64,000 nucleotides of DNA from SHXR01 sp046160305 (lineage in GTDB: Bacteria > Pseudomonadota > Gammaproteobacteria > Burkholderiales > SG8-39), in assembly GCA_046160305.1 (NCBI GenBank), contig JBJXGX010000151.1, positions 1 to 64,000 of the forward strand. The letters run 5' to 3'. Shown here one piece after another: positions 17,406-26,542 of this stretch (position 1 is the first letter of the stretch; each line of letters starts with the position of its first letter). The translations under genes and the position numbers were made by a program. The notes beneath the pieces were generated by a model, which did no database searches, was not told the DNA's origin, and saw nothing but the letters and a program-made list of their open reading frames with translations.

Positions 17406-18449
17406 TTAGTGGCTGGTGCCCTGCGTTGTCGGCGCCGCCACCCGCAATACCACTTTCCCGGTCGATAGCCGTGAGATCAGAAAATCCATCGCCTCCGGAA
17501 ATTGCTCGAGCGCGTACACCGCGCAGGCGAGCGGCCGGAGCTTGCTCTCGACCGTCCACGCGAAGATCTGCTCGTACATCGCGCGTGTTTTCGGTTCGAG
17601 GCGGTCGCGCCCATCGCCCGGACTCCAACCCATGTACGTACCGTGGTTGTAGCCGATCACCGACAGGTTCTTGACCAGTACGATATTGGCAGGAATTTGT
17701 GGCGGGCGTCCGGCGGCAAATCCGATAACGACCAGCCGCCCGTCCATCTTGAGCAGGCGAAGCGCTGTCTCCGAGAGGTCGCCGCCAACCGGGTCAACTA
17801 CGACATCCAGTCCGCCGCCATCGGTGACTCGATTGACGACCTCTCGCAGATCATCGCGCGAGCTGTCTATCGTATGGTGCGCGCCGTGCGCACGGACAAG
17901 CGCGCATTTCGCGGCGCTCCCCGCCGCGGCGATGACAGTCGCCCCGGCGACGCGGCCCAGTTCGACGGCGGCAAGCCCGACACCGCCCGCGGCGCCCAGC
18001 ACAAGGAGCGTATCGCCGTGCTTCAAGCCGGCACGCCAAAACAGCCCGCCGTAAGAGGTTCCATACGACATGCCAAGATGCGGGGCGACATTCAAATCGA
18101 TTTCGTCCGGAAGCGGATACACCGTGTGGTACGGCGTCACGACCTCTTCCGCGTAACCGCCCCAGTCACACATCGCGAGCACCCGATCGCCACGCTTGGT
18201 GGCGGTTACGCCGGGCGCGACGTCGATCACGGTGCCGGTGACTTCCGTGCCCGGTATGAAGGGCAACGGAAACTTGCGCTGATACTTGCCTTCGATCATG
18301 AGGGCAATCGAGAAGCTCACGCTCGCGGCGTGGACGGCGATGCGCACGCCGTTCGTGCACATCGATGGACGCGGAACGATCTCGACGCGCGTATCGCGAT
18401 AGCTGCCCGCTTTGTGGCAGACGACAGCACGCATCGTTGGCGGCGACAC
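17406..18449 (-). CDS. MDR family NADPH:quinone reductase/zinc-independent dehydrogenase
   Basis: A 347-residue medium-chain dehydrogenase. The GroES-like part contains FPLPFIPGTEVTGTVIDVAPG and GDRVLAMCDWGGYAEEVV; the Rossmann part has LLVLGAAGGVGLAAVELGRV, the A-A-x-G-x-x-G nucleotide loop of quinone oxidoreductases. No catalytic-zinc Cys/His set or structural-zinc Cys quartet is visible. The best start is GTG at 18449, three bases after the TAG of the upstream gene, giving tight coupling; ATG at 18434 is the alternative. In this operon it may act on enoyl or quinone intermediates, but that is inference. Confidence 0.87.
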   Translation of the reverse strand: MSPPTMRAVVCHKAGSYRDTRVEIVPRPSMCTNGVRIAVHAASVSFSIALMIEGKYQRKFPLPFIPGTEVTGTVIDVAPGVTATKRGDRVLAMCDWGGYAEEVVTPYHTVYPLPDEIDLNVAPHLGMSYGTSYGGLFWRAGLKHGDTLLVLGAAGGVGLAAVELGRVAGATVIAAAGSAAKCALVRAHGAHHTIDSSRDDLREVVNRVTDGGGLDVVVDPVGGDLSETALRLLKMDGRLVVIGFAAGRPPQIPANIVLVKNLSVIGYNHGTYMGWSPGDGRDRLEPKTRAMYEQIFAWTVESKLRPLACAVYALEQFPEAMDFLISRLSTGKVVLRVAAPTTQGTSH

Positions 18450-18452
18450 GTG

Positions 18453-20324
18453 CTAGAGCTTGGCCTGCGTAATGAGCGGTGCAACCTCGGCCAGCGGGAC
18501 CGCGCGCTCGTCGAGCAAGCGTGCCATGCAGGCGTGCTCGAATGCCTGATCACCGATTGCCAGCGGATCGCGAGCGGTGAGGCGATGGGAAATGGTGAGC
18601 GCAGACAACAGCAGACGCCGCGCATCGCCAACGGCCGTCAGGCGCGCGCCTTCGTTCGCAAGGACGACCGCGGCCACGGCGTAATAGAGTCCCGAGGCAG
18701 CCTGTCGCGATGCGACGTGGTCTTTCGTCCTGGCGACCTCCACGGCGAATGCGAACGCACGCTTGACCGCGCCTCGCAGCGGCCGTCGCAAGCTCGTAAC
18801 CGGGATGTGGTCGATCACGCCATCGAGAAACGGCACGAGCGCCTCGGTCGTCTGCGGGTCACGCATCGTCCGCATCACGTCGAGCGCCACGATGTTCGAG
18901 GCACCTTCCCATATTGAGCCGAGATGGCTGTCGCGCAGCAGCCGCGCATCGGACCACTCTTCGATGTAGCCGCAGCCGCCACGCATCTCCATGGCATCAC
19001 CGGTCACCTCGCGTGCATCGCGACAAGCGCGAAACTTGATGAGAGGGGTCAGGATGCGTACCCGCTTGCGGGCCGTCTCGTCACCATCATCGGCCTTCGC
19101 GAGCTCGTGCGCGGTGAATAGCATGACCGAGCGGGCCGCCTCGGTCGGCAGCATCATCTTGAGAAGCTGGCGTTGCACGAGCGGGCGCTCGATCAATCGT
19201 TTGCCGAACGCGACGCGATGGTCCGCGACGAATCGCGCCTCGGTGAGCGCGCGGCGCATCATTGCCGCCGCCCGCATCCCGTTCGACAGGCGTGACAGAT
19301 TGATCATCTCTGCCATCTGGGCGAAGCCTGCGTCCAGGTCGCCGACGAGCCACGCAATCGCGCCGTCCATCACGATTTCGCCGCTTGCGATACTGCGCGA
19401 TCCGAGCTTGTCCTTGAGCCGGACAATGCGATAGTTGTTCCGCGTGCCATCGGGCAGGTGTCGAGGGAGCAGAAACAATCCGAGTCCCTTGGTGCCCGCG
19501 ACCTCCTGCAGGCTGGGACGGGCCAGCACCAACGCAAGACCTGCGTCCGGATTCGAGCAGAACCACTTTTCGCCAAACAGTCGCCAAGCAGTCGCGCGCC
19601 CCACTGCGCCTTGATCGTAGGCCAGCACGGCCTGCGTCGTGATCGCGCCGACATCCGATCCGGCATTCCGCTCGGTGATGAACATCGCACCCTGCAGCAG
19701 TGAATCGGCGTCCACCGCAGTCAGGCCATCGACATACCGGGCGACCAACGCCGGATCGGCGTACTTGCTGATCGTGGCGATGAGCGAGTCGGTCATCGAC
19801 ACCGGACAACATGTGCCGAACTCCGCCTGCGCGAACAAATAGCTGAGCGCGCATTTGGCGACCGGGGGCATCTTGCCCGCCCACCCCAGCGCACCCGGCC
19901 GGTGCGACAGCGCGGCAAGCGAATAATCGATGAAGGCAATTTCATCGAGGCGGCGATTGGCGGGGTGTTTTTCGATCCACTGCACGTCCTCACCCGCGCG
20001 GTCGCGATGGTGAAGGATCGGCGGATTGCGATCGGCGGTCGCGGCGATGCGGTCGAGCTCGCCCCCGGCCAGGGCGCCGAGCCGCTCGAAGTGCGGCATC
20101 AGATGCGCCAGCAACGCCGGATCGAGATAAAGCGAAAGGAGATCCTTCGAACCCGGGTCGGCGTCAAATAGGTTGATGCCGCGACTATCGGGTACGACCG
20201 CATTGCCGGGTGGCACCGATGTGGCCGCCTGAACTTCCGCAGCTACGATTACGGCTTTCGGGCCCGGCGCGGACGTGCCCGGTTCTTCGCGCTTCAATCG
20301 ACGAGTTGCGTTGCTTGTGCTCAC
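18453..20324 (-). CDS. Acyl-CoA dehydrogenase family protein, AidB-like
   Basis: The 623-residue protein is longer than ordinary acyl-CoA dehydrogenases (about 380) and fits the AidB subfamily. MFITERNAGSDVGAITTQA and GEKWFCSNPDAGLALVLARP are AidB-type FAD-site motifs; EMRGGCGYIEEWSDARLLRDS and GSIWEGASNIVALDVMRT are C-terminal hallmarks with the catalytic-base region. E. coli AidB binds DNA and is linked to alkylation stress, but most such genes sit in catabolic operons, as here. The GTG at 20324 lies two bases after the Bug stop and gives a natural start; the frame continues to 20423 inside the Bug gene. Expected to be a cytoplasmic FAD enzyme. Confidence 0.88.
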   Translation of the reverse strand: MSTSNATRRLKREEPGTSAPGPKAVIVAAEVQAATSVPPGNAVVPDSRGINLFDADPGSKDLLSLYLDPALLAHLMPHFERLGALAGGELDRIAATADRNPPILHHRDRAGEDVQWIEKHPANRRLDEIAFIDYSLAALSHRPGALGWAGKMPPVAKCALSYLFAQAEFGTCCPVSMTDSLIATISKYADPALVARYVDGLTAVDADSLLQGAMFITERNAGSDVGAITTQAVLAYDQGAVGRATAWRLFGEKWFCSNPDAGLALVLARPSLQEVAGTKGLGLFLLPRHLPDGTRNNYRIVRLKDKLGSRSIASGEIVMDGAIAWLVGDLDAGFAQMAEMINLSRLSNGMRAAAMMRRALTEARFVADHRVAFGKRLIERPLVQRQLLKMMLPTEAARSVMLFTAHELAKADDGDETARKRVRILTPLIKFRACRDAREVTGDAMEMRGGCGYIEEWSDARLLRDSHLGSIWEGASNIVALDVMRTMRDPQTTEALVPFLDGVIDHIPVTSLRRPLRGAVKRAFAFAVEVARTKDHVASRQAASGLYYAVAAVVLANEGARLTAVGDARRLLLSALTISHRLTARDPLAIGDQAFEHACMARLLDERAVPLAEVAPLITQAKL

Positions 20325-20326
20325 GG

Positions 20327-21394
20327 TCAATCGATCCGTGCGCCGGATGCGCGCACGATCTTTCCCCATTTCTCGTAGTCGCGGCGGATCAGCTCGGCGA
20401 ACTCCTGCGGCGTGCTGGTCCATGGATCGAACGAGAGCGCACGAATGCGCTCACGCATTTCGGTCGAGCGCAGCGCTTCGATGAGCGTGCGATTGAGTTT
20501 GTCGGCGATCGCCGGCGGAATGCCGGCGGGTGCAACGACGCCAAACCACAGATCGCTGCCGGCCTCGGCATATCCGGCGATTCCGGATTCGGCCATGGTC
20601 GGGACATCCGGCGCATAGTGGCTTCGCTTCGCGCTGGTGACGGCAAGCGCCTTCACCCGACCCGCGTTGATCTGCGGTATAGCGGTGACCAGTGCATCAA
20701 ACATGAAGGTGAGATTGCCCGCGATGACATCGGTAATCGCCGCGGCACTCCCTTTGTAGGGAATGTGCTGCATCGGTGCACCGGTCAACGACTTCAACAG
20801 CTCGCCCGATAGATGATTCGACGACCCATTGCCGGCGGATCCGAAATTGACCTTTCCGACATTGACCTTCGCATAGGCGATGAGATCGGCGACCGAGCGC
20901 ACCGGCAGGGTCGGATTGATGACGAGCACATTCACATAGGACACCGCAACGGTTAGCGGGGTGAAATCCTTGAGTGCGTTGTAGGGAATCTTCGCGCCGT
21001 AAAGATGCGGATTGATGGCATGCGTGCCCGTTGTAGCAAGTCCGACGGTATAGCCGTCGGGCGCGGCCTTGGCGATCCGATCCGTCCCGATCGATGCGCC
21101 GGCACCCGCGACGTTCTCGATGATGACCGGCTGACCGAGCAATTCGCCGAGCTTCTGCGCGATGGGACGCGAGAACGTATCGGTCGGACCGCCCGGCGGA
21201 AACGGCACGATCCATTTGAGCGGTTTGCCTGGATACGCATCGGCTGCGACGGCCGCGATCGGGGCGAGCACGATGCAAACCAAGAAAATGCGGACCAGAA
21301 CCGCGGGGATTAGAACCAGGCGAACCAGCGCCGAGCGGACGCAGCGGAATGGAAACAGCAAGTAGAACGGAAACCGGAACGAAAACGAAAACAT
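20327..21394 (-). CDS. Bug/TctC family substrate-binding protein (intact)
   Basis: A full-length, 355-residue binder. Hallmarks are KWIVPFPPGGPTDTFSRPIA, PVIIENVAGAGASIGTDR, NGSSNHLSGELLKSLTG and MQHIPYKGSAAAITDVIAG. The N terminus is unusual: MFSFSFRFPFYLLFPFR precedes a normal hydrophobic signal core, making a leader of about 50 residues encoded by a TTTTC/TTTCC-rich stretch; a later start is possible. It immediately precedes the AidB-like gene (two-base gap) and follows a broken Bug gene 12 bases upstream, so the pair looks like an old tandem. Ligand unknown, probably the acid degraded by this operon. Confidence 0.9.
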   Translation of the reverse strand: MFSFSFRFPFYLLFPFRCVRSALVRLVLIPAVLVRIFLVCIVLAPIAAVAADAYPGKPLKWIVPFPPGGPTDTFSRPIAQKLGELLGQPVIIENVAGAGASIGTDRIAKAAPDGYTVGLATTGTHAINPHLYGAKIPYNALKDFTPLTVAVSYVNVLVINPTLPVRSVADLIAYAKVNVGKVNFGSAGNGSSNHLSGELLKSLTGAPMQHIPYKGSAAAITDVIAGNLTFMFDALVTAIPQINAGRVKALAVTSAKRSHYAPDVPTMAESGIAGYAEAGSDLWFGVVAPAGIPPAIADKLNRTLIEALRSTEMRERIRALSFDPWTSTPQEFAELIRRDYEKWGKIVRASGARID

Positions 21395-21406
21395 ATGGCG
21401 GCTCGG

Positions 21407-22197
21407 TTACTCGGCTTTGAGGCCGATCTTCTTCGCGAGCGTGCCCCACTTTTCCATCTCCGCCTTGACGAAAGCGGTGAACTCTTCCGGCGAATTGGGG
21501 GACGGCTCCGCGCCGAGCGAAAGCATGCGCTCGGTGAGTTCGGGGGTTCGAATGATCTTGCCGACCTCCTGGCTGATGCGCAACACCGCTTCCTTAGGTG
21601 CCTTGCCATGGGTGAAGAGGCCATACCACTCACAGGTATCGTAGCCGGGAAATCCGGATTCGGCGATCGTCGGAACATCGGGAAAAGCCGAGGACCGCTT
21701 GGCCGCGGTGGTCGCGATCGGCCGCAGCTTGCCCGCCTTGATATGCGGCATGGAACTTGGCGGACTGTTGATCATGAAATGCACCTGGCCGGTATCGACA
21801 TCGTCGAAGTCAGCAGACCCGGCACCAACGCCACCAACGTGACCGCCGCAAGATCGTTCACGGCATCATAGGGCAGCGATTTCATGACGAAAGGCGTCAC
21901 CGCGTGGGTGCTGTTGATCATGCCAAGCGTATGGCCATCGGGCAGGGCTTTCACCACCACCTCGGCGCCGATCACGCCGGCCGCGCCCGGACGATTCTCC
22001 ACGATTACCTGCTGGCCAAGGGCTTCGGCGAGCCTGGGCGCGATCGCGCGAGACAAGATGTCGGTCGTGCCGCCTGCGGCGAAAGGCGCGATGATGCGGA
22101 TCGGTTTCGTCGGAAAAGTCTGCGCGGCTGGGGCGAATGCGGCCGCTGACGCCACCAGCCCGCAACCGATGGCGAACGAAAGGCGAAGCCGTTGCAT
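21407..22197 (-). pseudogene. Bug/TctC family binding protein, deleted and frameshifted
   Basis: The front half (from 22197) is normal: signal peptide ending PAAQTF, IRIIAPFAAGGTTDILSRAI, QVIVENRPGAAGVIGAE, then VALVPGLL. The frame then runs into unrelated residues and stops at 21772. The back half resumes in another frame (TGQVHFMINSPPSSMPHIK ... AEMEKWGTLAKKIGLKAE, stop at 21407). About 70 residues around the expected HIPYKG loop are missing at the junction near 21780-21815. The product could not fold as a Bug protein. It sits just upstream of an intact Bug gene and probably still carries the operon promoter. Confidence 0.9.
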
Positions 22198-22446
22198 GCG
22201 GAGAGTCTCCAGGCGATCTTGGTGAACGACGCGTTCGCCATTCAGAGCGCGGATCCTCGCACGCCTGCTCCGAGCCGTCCAGTCGACGGAATTCGGCCAA
22301 TCGGACTATGACCCTTCGAATGTTCTGGAATCGCGGCGTATCGTGGACGGGATGACCGCGCTCAAACCGATCGCGCAGCGTCCGGAATGTACGACGCTGC
22401 CCGGTTATGATGCCGCTTCACTCTCTTCATTCGAATCGACCTTTGC

Positions 22447-23850
22447 ATGCCAGGCGATCGACGCGGCATCGTCATTGTCGGACACGGCGCCGCAGGGCTC
22501 GCCGCGGCCGTTGCCGCGGCGGAGTCGTCGCATGCGCGTGGCGTTCAAGCGGACATCACGATCGTCGATGCGGCCCCGGAAGGGCAGCATGGCGGCAACA
22601 CGCGCTGGAGTCCGTCGTATATGCGGATGGCAGCGCCTGACCGTGTCGCGCCCGGATTCGAAGAAGATATTCTCGCGGCGGCCGGCGGGCGTGCCGATCC
22701 CCGGTATGTTCGGCGCATGGCAAGCGACGCACCGGCAACCATCGCCTGGCTGCAGGGACACGGTATCGAATTCCACCGGCCGACGTATTACCTCAGTGCC
22801 GGACCGCCTCGAATCCAGCCGCTGGGTGGCGGGGCGGTGGTGATTCGCGAGCTCACCCGCGTTGCGAAAGCGGCGGGCGTGTCGATGGGCTACGAACATT
22901 CGGCAGAGCGACTGGTCCGTGGTGACGATGGTTCGATCGTTGGCGTCGGTGTGAAGCCGGCCGGCGGCGAGATGCGAACCCTGCGCGCCGATGCGGTGAT
23001 CCTCGCTTGTGGCGGCTTCCAAGGCAACGGTGCCATGTTGCGCGAGCACTTCGGTGCGGGCGCCGAATCATTCAAACCGATTTCACCCAGCACGGCCTTC
23101 AATGCGGGGGCCGGTATCCGCATGGCGCTCGCGGTGGGCGCGTCAAGTTCGGGTGACTGGAACGGGATGCATGCCGAGCCGATCGATCCCCGCAGCACCG
23201 GCTCCGCGCCGGTCGTGCTCGTGTATCCCTATGGAATCGTGGTTGATCAGACCGGACGACGTTTCTTCGATGAAGGTGCGGGCCTCGTCCACGAAACCTG
23301 GGAAACGTTCGCGCGCACCATTCACCTTTCGACGCCGAACCGGATCGCCTACGCGATTCTCGATCGCATGCTCTACGACATCGAAGGATTCGAACGCGCG
23401 ATTCGATCGGAGGTGCCGCCGTACAGCGCCGATTCGATCGAGGCACTGGCCCGGCAGGCGGGTATCTCCGCAAGCGGTCTCGCACGAACGATCGACGCCT
23501 ACAACAACGCGGCGCAAGGCGATGTTTCGCGATTCGACGCCACACGTGCCGATGGACTGGCGGCGGACCCGTCACTCGATCCACCGAAATCAAACTGGGC
23601 GCGACCGATCACCGCGCCGCCCTATCTGGCCTATCCGTTGATTGGTGGCCTCGCCTATACGTTCGGTGGCATTGCCACGAATGAAGATGCGCAGGTGCTG
23701 AGTTCGCAAGGCCCGATCCCGCGCCTCTACGCAGCGGGCGAAATCACCGGGCATTTCTACGGGGTCGCCCCGAATGCCGTGGCGATGATCCGGGCGCTGG
23801 TGTTCGGACGCATCGCGGGGCAGCAGGCGGCCGCGCGCAATCTCGATTGA
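22447..23850 (+). CDS. FAD-dependent tricarballylate dehydrogenase-like flavoprotein
   Basis: A 467-residue member of the fumarate reductase/succinate dehydrogenase flavoprotein family. It opens with GIVIVGHGAAGLAAAVAAAE (FAD dinucleotide fold), then GGNTRWSPSYMRMA, the substrate-side region similar to TcuA, DAVILACGGFQGNG and a C-terminal LYAAGEITGHFYG...AMIRALVFGRIAGQ. TcuA oxidises tricarballylate to cis-aconitate; the match in length and layout supports a TcuA-like or 3-oxosteroid/fumarate-type reductase, with substrate unproven. No tcuB or tcuC is seen next to it. It diverges from a broken Bug locus. Cytoplasmic, since no signal peptide is visible. Confidence 0.85.
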   Translation: MPGDRRGIVIVGHGAAGLAAAVAAAESSHARGVQADITIVDAAPEGQHGGNTRWSPSYMRMAAPDRVAPGFEEDILAAAGGRADPRYVRRMASDAPATIAWLQGHGIEFHRPTYYLSAGPPRIQPLGGGAVVIRELTRVAKAAGVSMGYEHSAERLVRGDDGSIVGVGVKPAGGEMRTLRADAVILACGGFQGNGAMLREHFGAGAESFKPISPSTAFNAGAGIRMALAVGASSSGDWNGMHAEPIDPRSTGSAPVVLVYPYGIVVDQTGRRFFDEGAGLVHETWETFARTIHLSTPNRIAYAILDRMLYDIEGFERAIRSEVPPYSADSIEALARQAGISASGLARTIDAYNNAAQGDVSRFDATRADGLAADPSLDPPKSNWARPITAPPYLAYPLIGGLAYTFGGIATNEDAQVLSSQGPIPRLYAAGEITGHFYGVAPNAVAMIRALVFGRIAGQQAAARNLD

Positions 23851-23860
23851 CATTCAACTA

Positions 23861-23970
23861 CGCCCATCTCGCCCATCTCGCCCATTTCGCCCATTTCGCC
23901 CATTTCGCCCATTTCGCCCATTTCGCCCAATGACGGCCAATGACGGCCAATGACGGCCAATGACGGCCAA
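23861..23970. repeat. Two abutting short tandem repeats between convergent genes
   Basis: Seven full copies of a 9-base unit (CGCCCATCT twice, then CGCCCATTT five times) cover 23861-23923, with a partial eighth. Four copies of a 10-base unit TGACGGCCAA follow at 23931-23970. They fill the 130 bases between the stop at 23850 and the minus-strand stop at 23981. There is no spacer structure as in CRISPR. Confidence 0.95.
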
Positions 23971-23980
23971 TCACCCGTCC

Positions 23981-24910
23981 TCAGGCTGCAACGCGCAGCA
24001 CCTTCTTCCCGCGCCCGTGACCCCGTTCACTCGCCGCGTACATGGCCTTGGCATCCGCGAAGTCGAACACCTGATCGATGTGCGGTTTCAACACGCCGGA
24101 CGAGGCCCATTCGAGGATCTTTCCGAAGCGCTCCGCGTTTCCCATGATCGGTGTGTACAGGACTTCGATGTCATCGCGGCCGGTCGGTCGGATCGGGTCG
24201 GCGTTGATATAGACGAGCTTGCCGCCGGGTTTTAGAAGTGCGGCGGAACGCACATGCGCATCGCCGCCGAGACAATCGAAAACCACATCGAGCTCACGCG
24301 CCATCGTGGTGAAGTCTTCCCGCGTGTAGTCGATCACTCGGTTCGCACCCACTTCGCGACAGAAGTCGACATTGTTAGGGCCGCACGTGGTGAACACTTC
24401 GGCACCGAGGTGCCGCGCCATCTGAATCGCGAAATGACCGACGCCACCGGCGCCCGCATGAATCAAAACGCGATGACCCGCACGCAGCTTGCCAAGCTCG
24501 ATGAGTGGAATATAGGCCGAGAGCGCCGAGATGCAGAGCGTGGTCGCGACGAGCGGCGCGATGCGCGCAGGGCGGCGCGCGGCAGCCGAGGCGGGAATGC
24601 GCGCGAACGCGGCATGTGGCCCATTATCGCCCGGGGTCGCCACGCCGATGATTTCATCTCCCACCGAGAAACCGGTGACGCCTTCTCCCAACGCTGCGAT
24701 CGTGCCCGCGCAATCACGGCCAACCGTCCAAGGCAAATGGAGCTGAAAGTGGCTGCGGATCTGTCCCTGGCGGATTCGCCAATCGCTTGGATTCGCGCTC
24801 GCAGCCGCGACACGAACCAGCACGTCGCCCGCGCGCAGTACAGGTGTTGGCGCGTCCTCAAGGCGAAGTACGTCGAGTCCGCCGTGTTCATGAATGCGCC
24901 ACGCCTGCAT
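23981..24910 (-). CDS. MDR family NADP-dependent oxidoreductase
   Basis: A 309-residue medium-chain dehydrogenase/reductase. MQAWRIHEHGGLDVLRLEDA is the usual quinone-reductase opening; LPWTVGRDCAGTIAALGEG lies in the GroES part; VLIHAGAGGVGHFAIQMARH is the nucleotide-binding loop. It ends KKVLRVAA. No zinc ligands are evident, so a quinone or enone reductase is more likely than an alcohol dehydrogenase. The frame extends to 24946, but the ATG at 24910 begins the family-typical sequence. It is transcribed away from the amidohydrolase gene and ends at the tandem-repeat tract. Confidence 0.88.
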   Translation of the reverse strand: MQAWRIHEHGGLDVLRLEDAPTPVLRAGDVLVRVAAASANPSDWRIRQGQIRSHFQLHLPWTVGRDCAGTIAALGEGVTGFSVGDEIIGVATPGDNGPHAAFARIPASAAARRPARIAPLVATTLCISALSAYIPLIELGKLRAGHRVLIHAGAGGVGHFAIQMARHLGAEVFTTCGPNNVDFCREVGANRVIDYTREDFTTMARELDVVFDCLGGDAHVRSAALLKPGGKLVYINADPIRPTGRDDIEVLYTPIMGNAERFGKILEWASSGVLKPHIDQVFDFADAKAMYAASERGHGRGKKVLRVAA

Positions 24911-25044
24911 GATTGCTCCTCGTCGTCCGGGTGTGCCCGCATCCAATCAGAATTCCGCTCGTGTGGCAAGCGCGCCCGTTTTGAGGGAAGATCGCCCTGC
25001 ACCTGTCGGCACACCGCTGCAGCGTCGAAGGAACGGAGGCACCT

Positions 25045-26382
25045 ATGCGCACCCATATCCGATGCGGAACGCTATTCACCGGCCTGACCGATCACGCCGA
25101 ATCCGATCAGACGGTCATTGTCGAAAATGATCGCATCATCCACGTCGCGCCTAACGCACAGGTACCACGCGCCCTGCCGGATGATAAGGTCATCGACTGT
25201 TCGAAAGATTTCGTCCTCCCGGGCCTGATCGACATTCACGTTCACCTGAGCTACGGCAATGCGCAGGCGAATGAAGATATCGATATCTACGGATCGACCG
25301 AGTTCCGGGCGCTTCGCGCGTTGCACGCGGCGCAACTCGTGCTGAAGGCGGGTTACACCTCGATCGCCGATCCGGCCTCCACCGGCTATTGCTCGGTTGG
25401 CGTTCGCGACGCCATCAACGCCGGCATGTTTCGAGGGCCGCGCATCACCACATCGGGCCGACAGTTGACCGGACATCAGGGGCTCGGAGACTGGTATCCC
25501 GATTCGATCGGTGTTCCCGACAGCTCGGTCGGCGTGCTCGTTCGCACACCGGGCGAAGCGATCGAGGAGGTTCGACGCCAAGTGAAGAATCGCGTCGATC
25601 TCATCAAGGTAACGGTCGACGGGCTGCATCGCAATCCGGCCAATGGCGGGCTGTTGGCGTCGTTCAATCAGGCCGAGTTGGATGTCATTGTCGCCGAGTC
25701 GCATCGGCTCGGCCGCAAGGTCATTGCGCACGCGCGCGGACGCGAAGCCGTGCTCTATTCAGCGCGTGCCGGCGTGGACGTGATCTTCCATGCGTTCGAA
25801 ATCGACGACGAGTGTCTCGATGCGGTCGTGAAAAGTGGCGCGATCCTGTCCCCGGCGCTGACATTTCTCGTCAACACCGTTCTCTTCACGCGTCCAAGCG
25901 ACCCCTGCCACAAGTGGCGCCCCGCGATGAACCGGCGCGACATCGAAGTGGCGTGCGAAGGGCTCATCAAAGCACGCAAGGCCGGCGTGCCGTTCATGGT
26001 CGGCACGGATTCGGGCTTTGCCATCACGCCCTACGGCGAGTGGCATGCGCGCGAGCTGGAAATCATGGTGGATCACCTCGGATTTTCGGCGGGTGAAGCG
26101 CTGCGGGCGACCACCAGCGTCAACGCCGGATTGCTGCGCGAAGGAAAGAATGTCGGCCGCATCGCGCCCGGCGCGTTGGCGGATCTCGTGGTGTGCCGCG
26201 CCGATCCGCTCAAGGACATCCAGTCGCTGCAACGCAAAGAGAATATCAAGGCGGTCTACCTGAACGGCAAGGAAGTCGATCTCGATCCGCCCGGCAAGGT
26301 AACGACGTATCAGTGGGAGCACTCGTTCCGGCAATGGAATGAGACCTATACGCGCGATCGGGTGGCGGAGCTGGCGCGCTGA
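25045..26382 (+). CDS. Metal-dependent amidohydrolase family protein
   Basis: This 445-residue protein has a TIM-barrel amidohydrolase core. LPGLIDIHVHLSYG holds the HxH metal pair; further ligands are probably the His in VIAHARGREA, the His in IFHAFEIDDE and the Asp in VGTDSGFAITPYG. GRIAPGALADLVVCRADPL closes the C-terminal composite beta-sandwich. The pattern resembles imidazolonepropionase/prolidase-like members that hydrolyse cyclic or peptide-like amides. Cytoplasmic. The substrate is unknown. The FAH-type hydrolase follows 160 bases downstream on the same strand and may share the pathway. Confidence 0.9.
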   Translation: MRTHIRCGTLFTGLTDHAESDQTVIVENDRIIHVAPNAQVPRALPDDKVIDCSKDFVLPGLIDIHVHLSYGNAQANEDIDIYGSTEFRALRALHAAQLVLKAGYTSIADPASTGYCSVGVRDAINAGMFRGPRITTSGRQLTGHQGLGDWYPDSIGVPDSSVGVLVRTPGEAIEEVRRQVKNRVDLIKVTVDGLHRNPANGGLLASFNQAELDVIVAESHRLGRKVIAHARGREAVLYSARAGVDVIFHAFEIDDECLDAVVKSGAILSPALTFLVNTVLFTRPSDPCHKWRPAMNRRDIEVACEGLIKARKAGVPFMVGTDSGFAITPYGEWHARELEIMVDHLGFSAGEALRATTSVNAGLLREGKNVGRIAPGALADLVVCRADPLKDIQSLQRKENIKAVYLNGKEVDLDPPGKVTTYQWEHSFRQWNETYTRDRVAELAR

Positions 26383-26542
26383 GGTCTCCCAATCCTCAAT
26401 TCTCAGAAATTCACCACGGAGGACACGGAGGATATGGAGGGAGGGCAAAGGCCGCGCCCGCTTGATGTTGAACCGTGCCTGGAAACTTGTATCCGCGTGC
26501 TACAGTAAAAATACGATCTATCGCGATTGGAGACGTTCCCCT

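Noticed and set aside
17502..18917. Open frame of about 470 codons on the plus strand
   Set aside because: Antisense to the MDR and AidB-like genes, rich in Arg/His/Asp with no family motif, as expected for a shadow of real genes.
18453..20423. Longer AidB-like product starting at 20423
   Set aside because: The additional codons overlap the end of the Bug gene; the GTG at 20324, two bases after the Bug stop, is a natural start.
23757..23960. Repeat-coded protein with Gly-Glu-Met triplets on the minus strand
   Set aside because: It is only the 9-base tandem repeat read in frame, has no ribosome site, and overlaps the convergent flavoprotein gene.
23861..23970. Possible CRISPR array
   Set aside because: Units are 9 and 10 bases with no spacers and no cas genes anywhere in the window.
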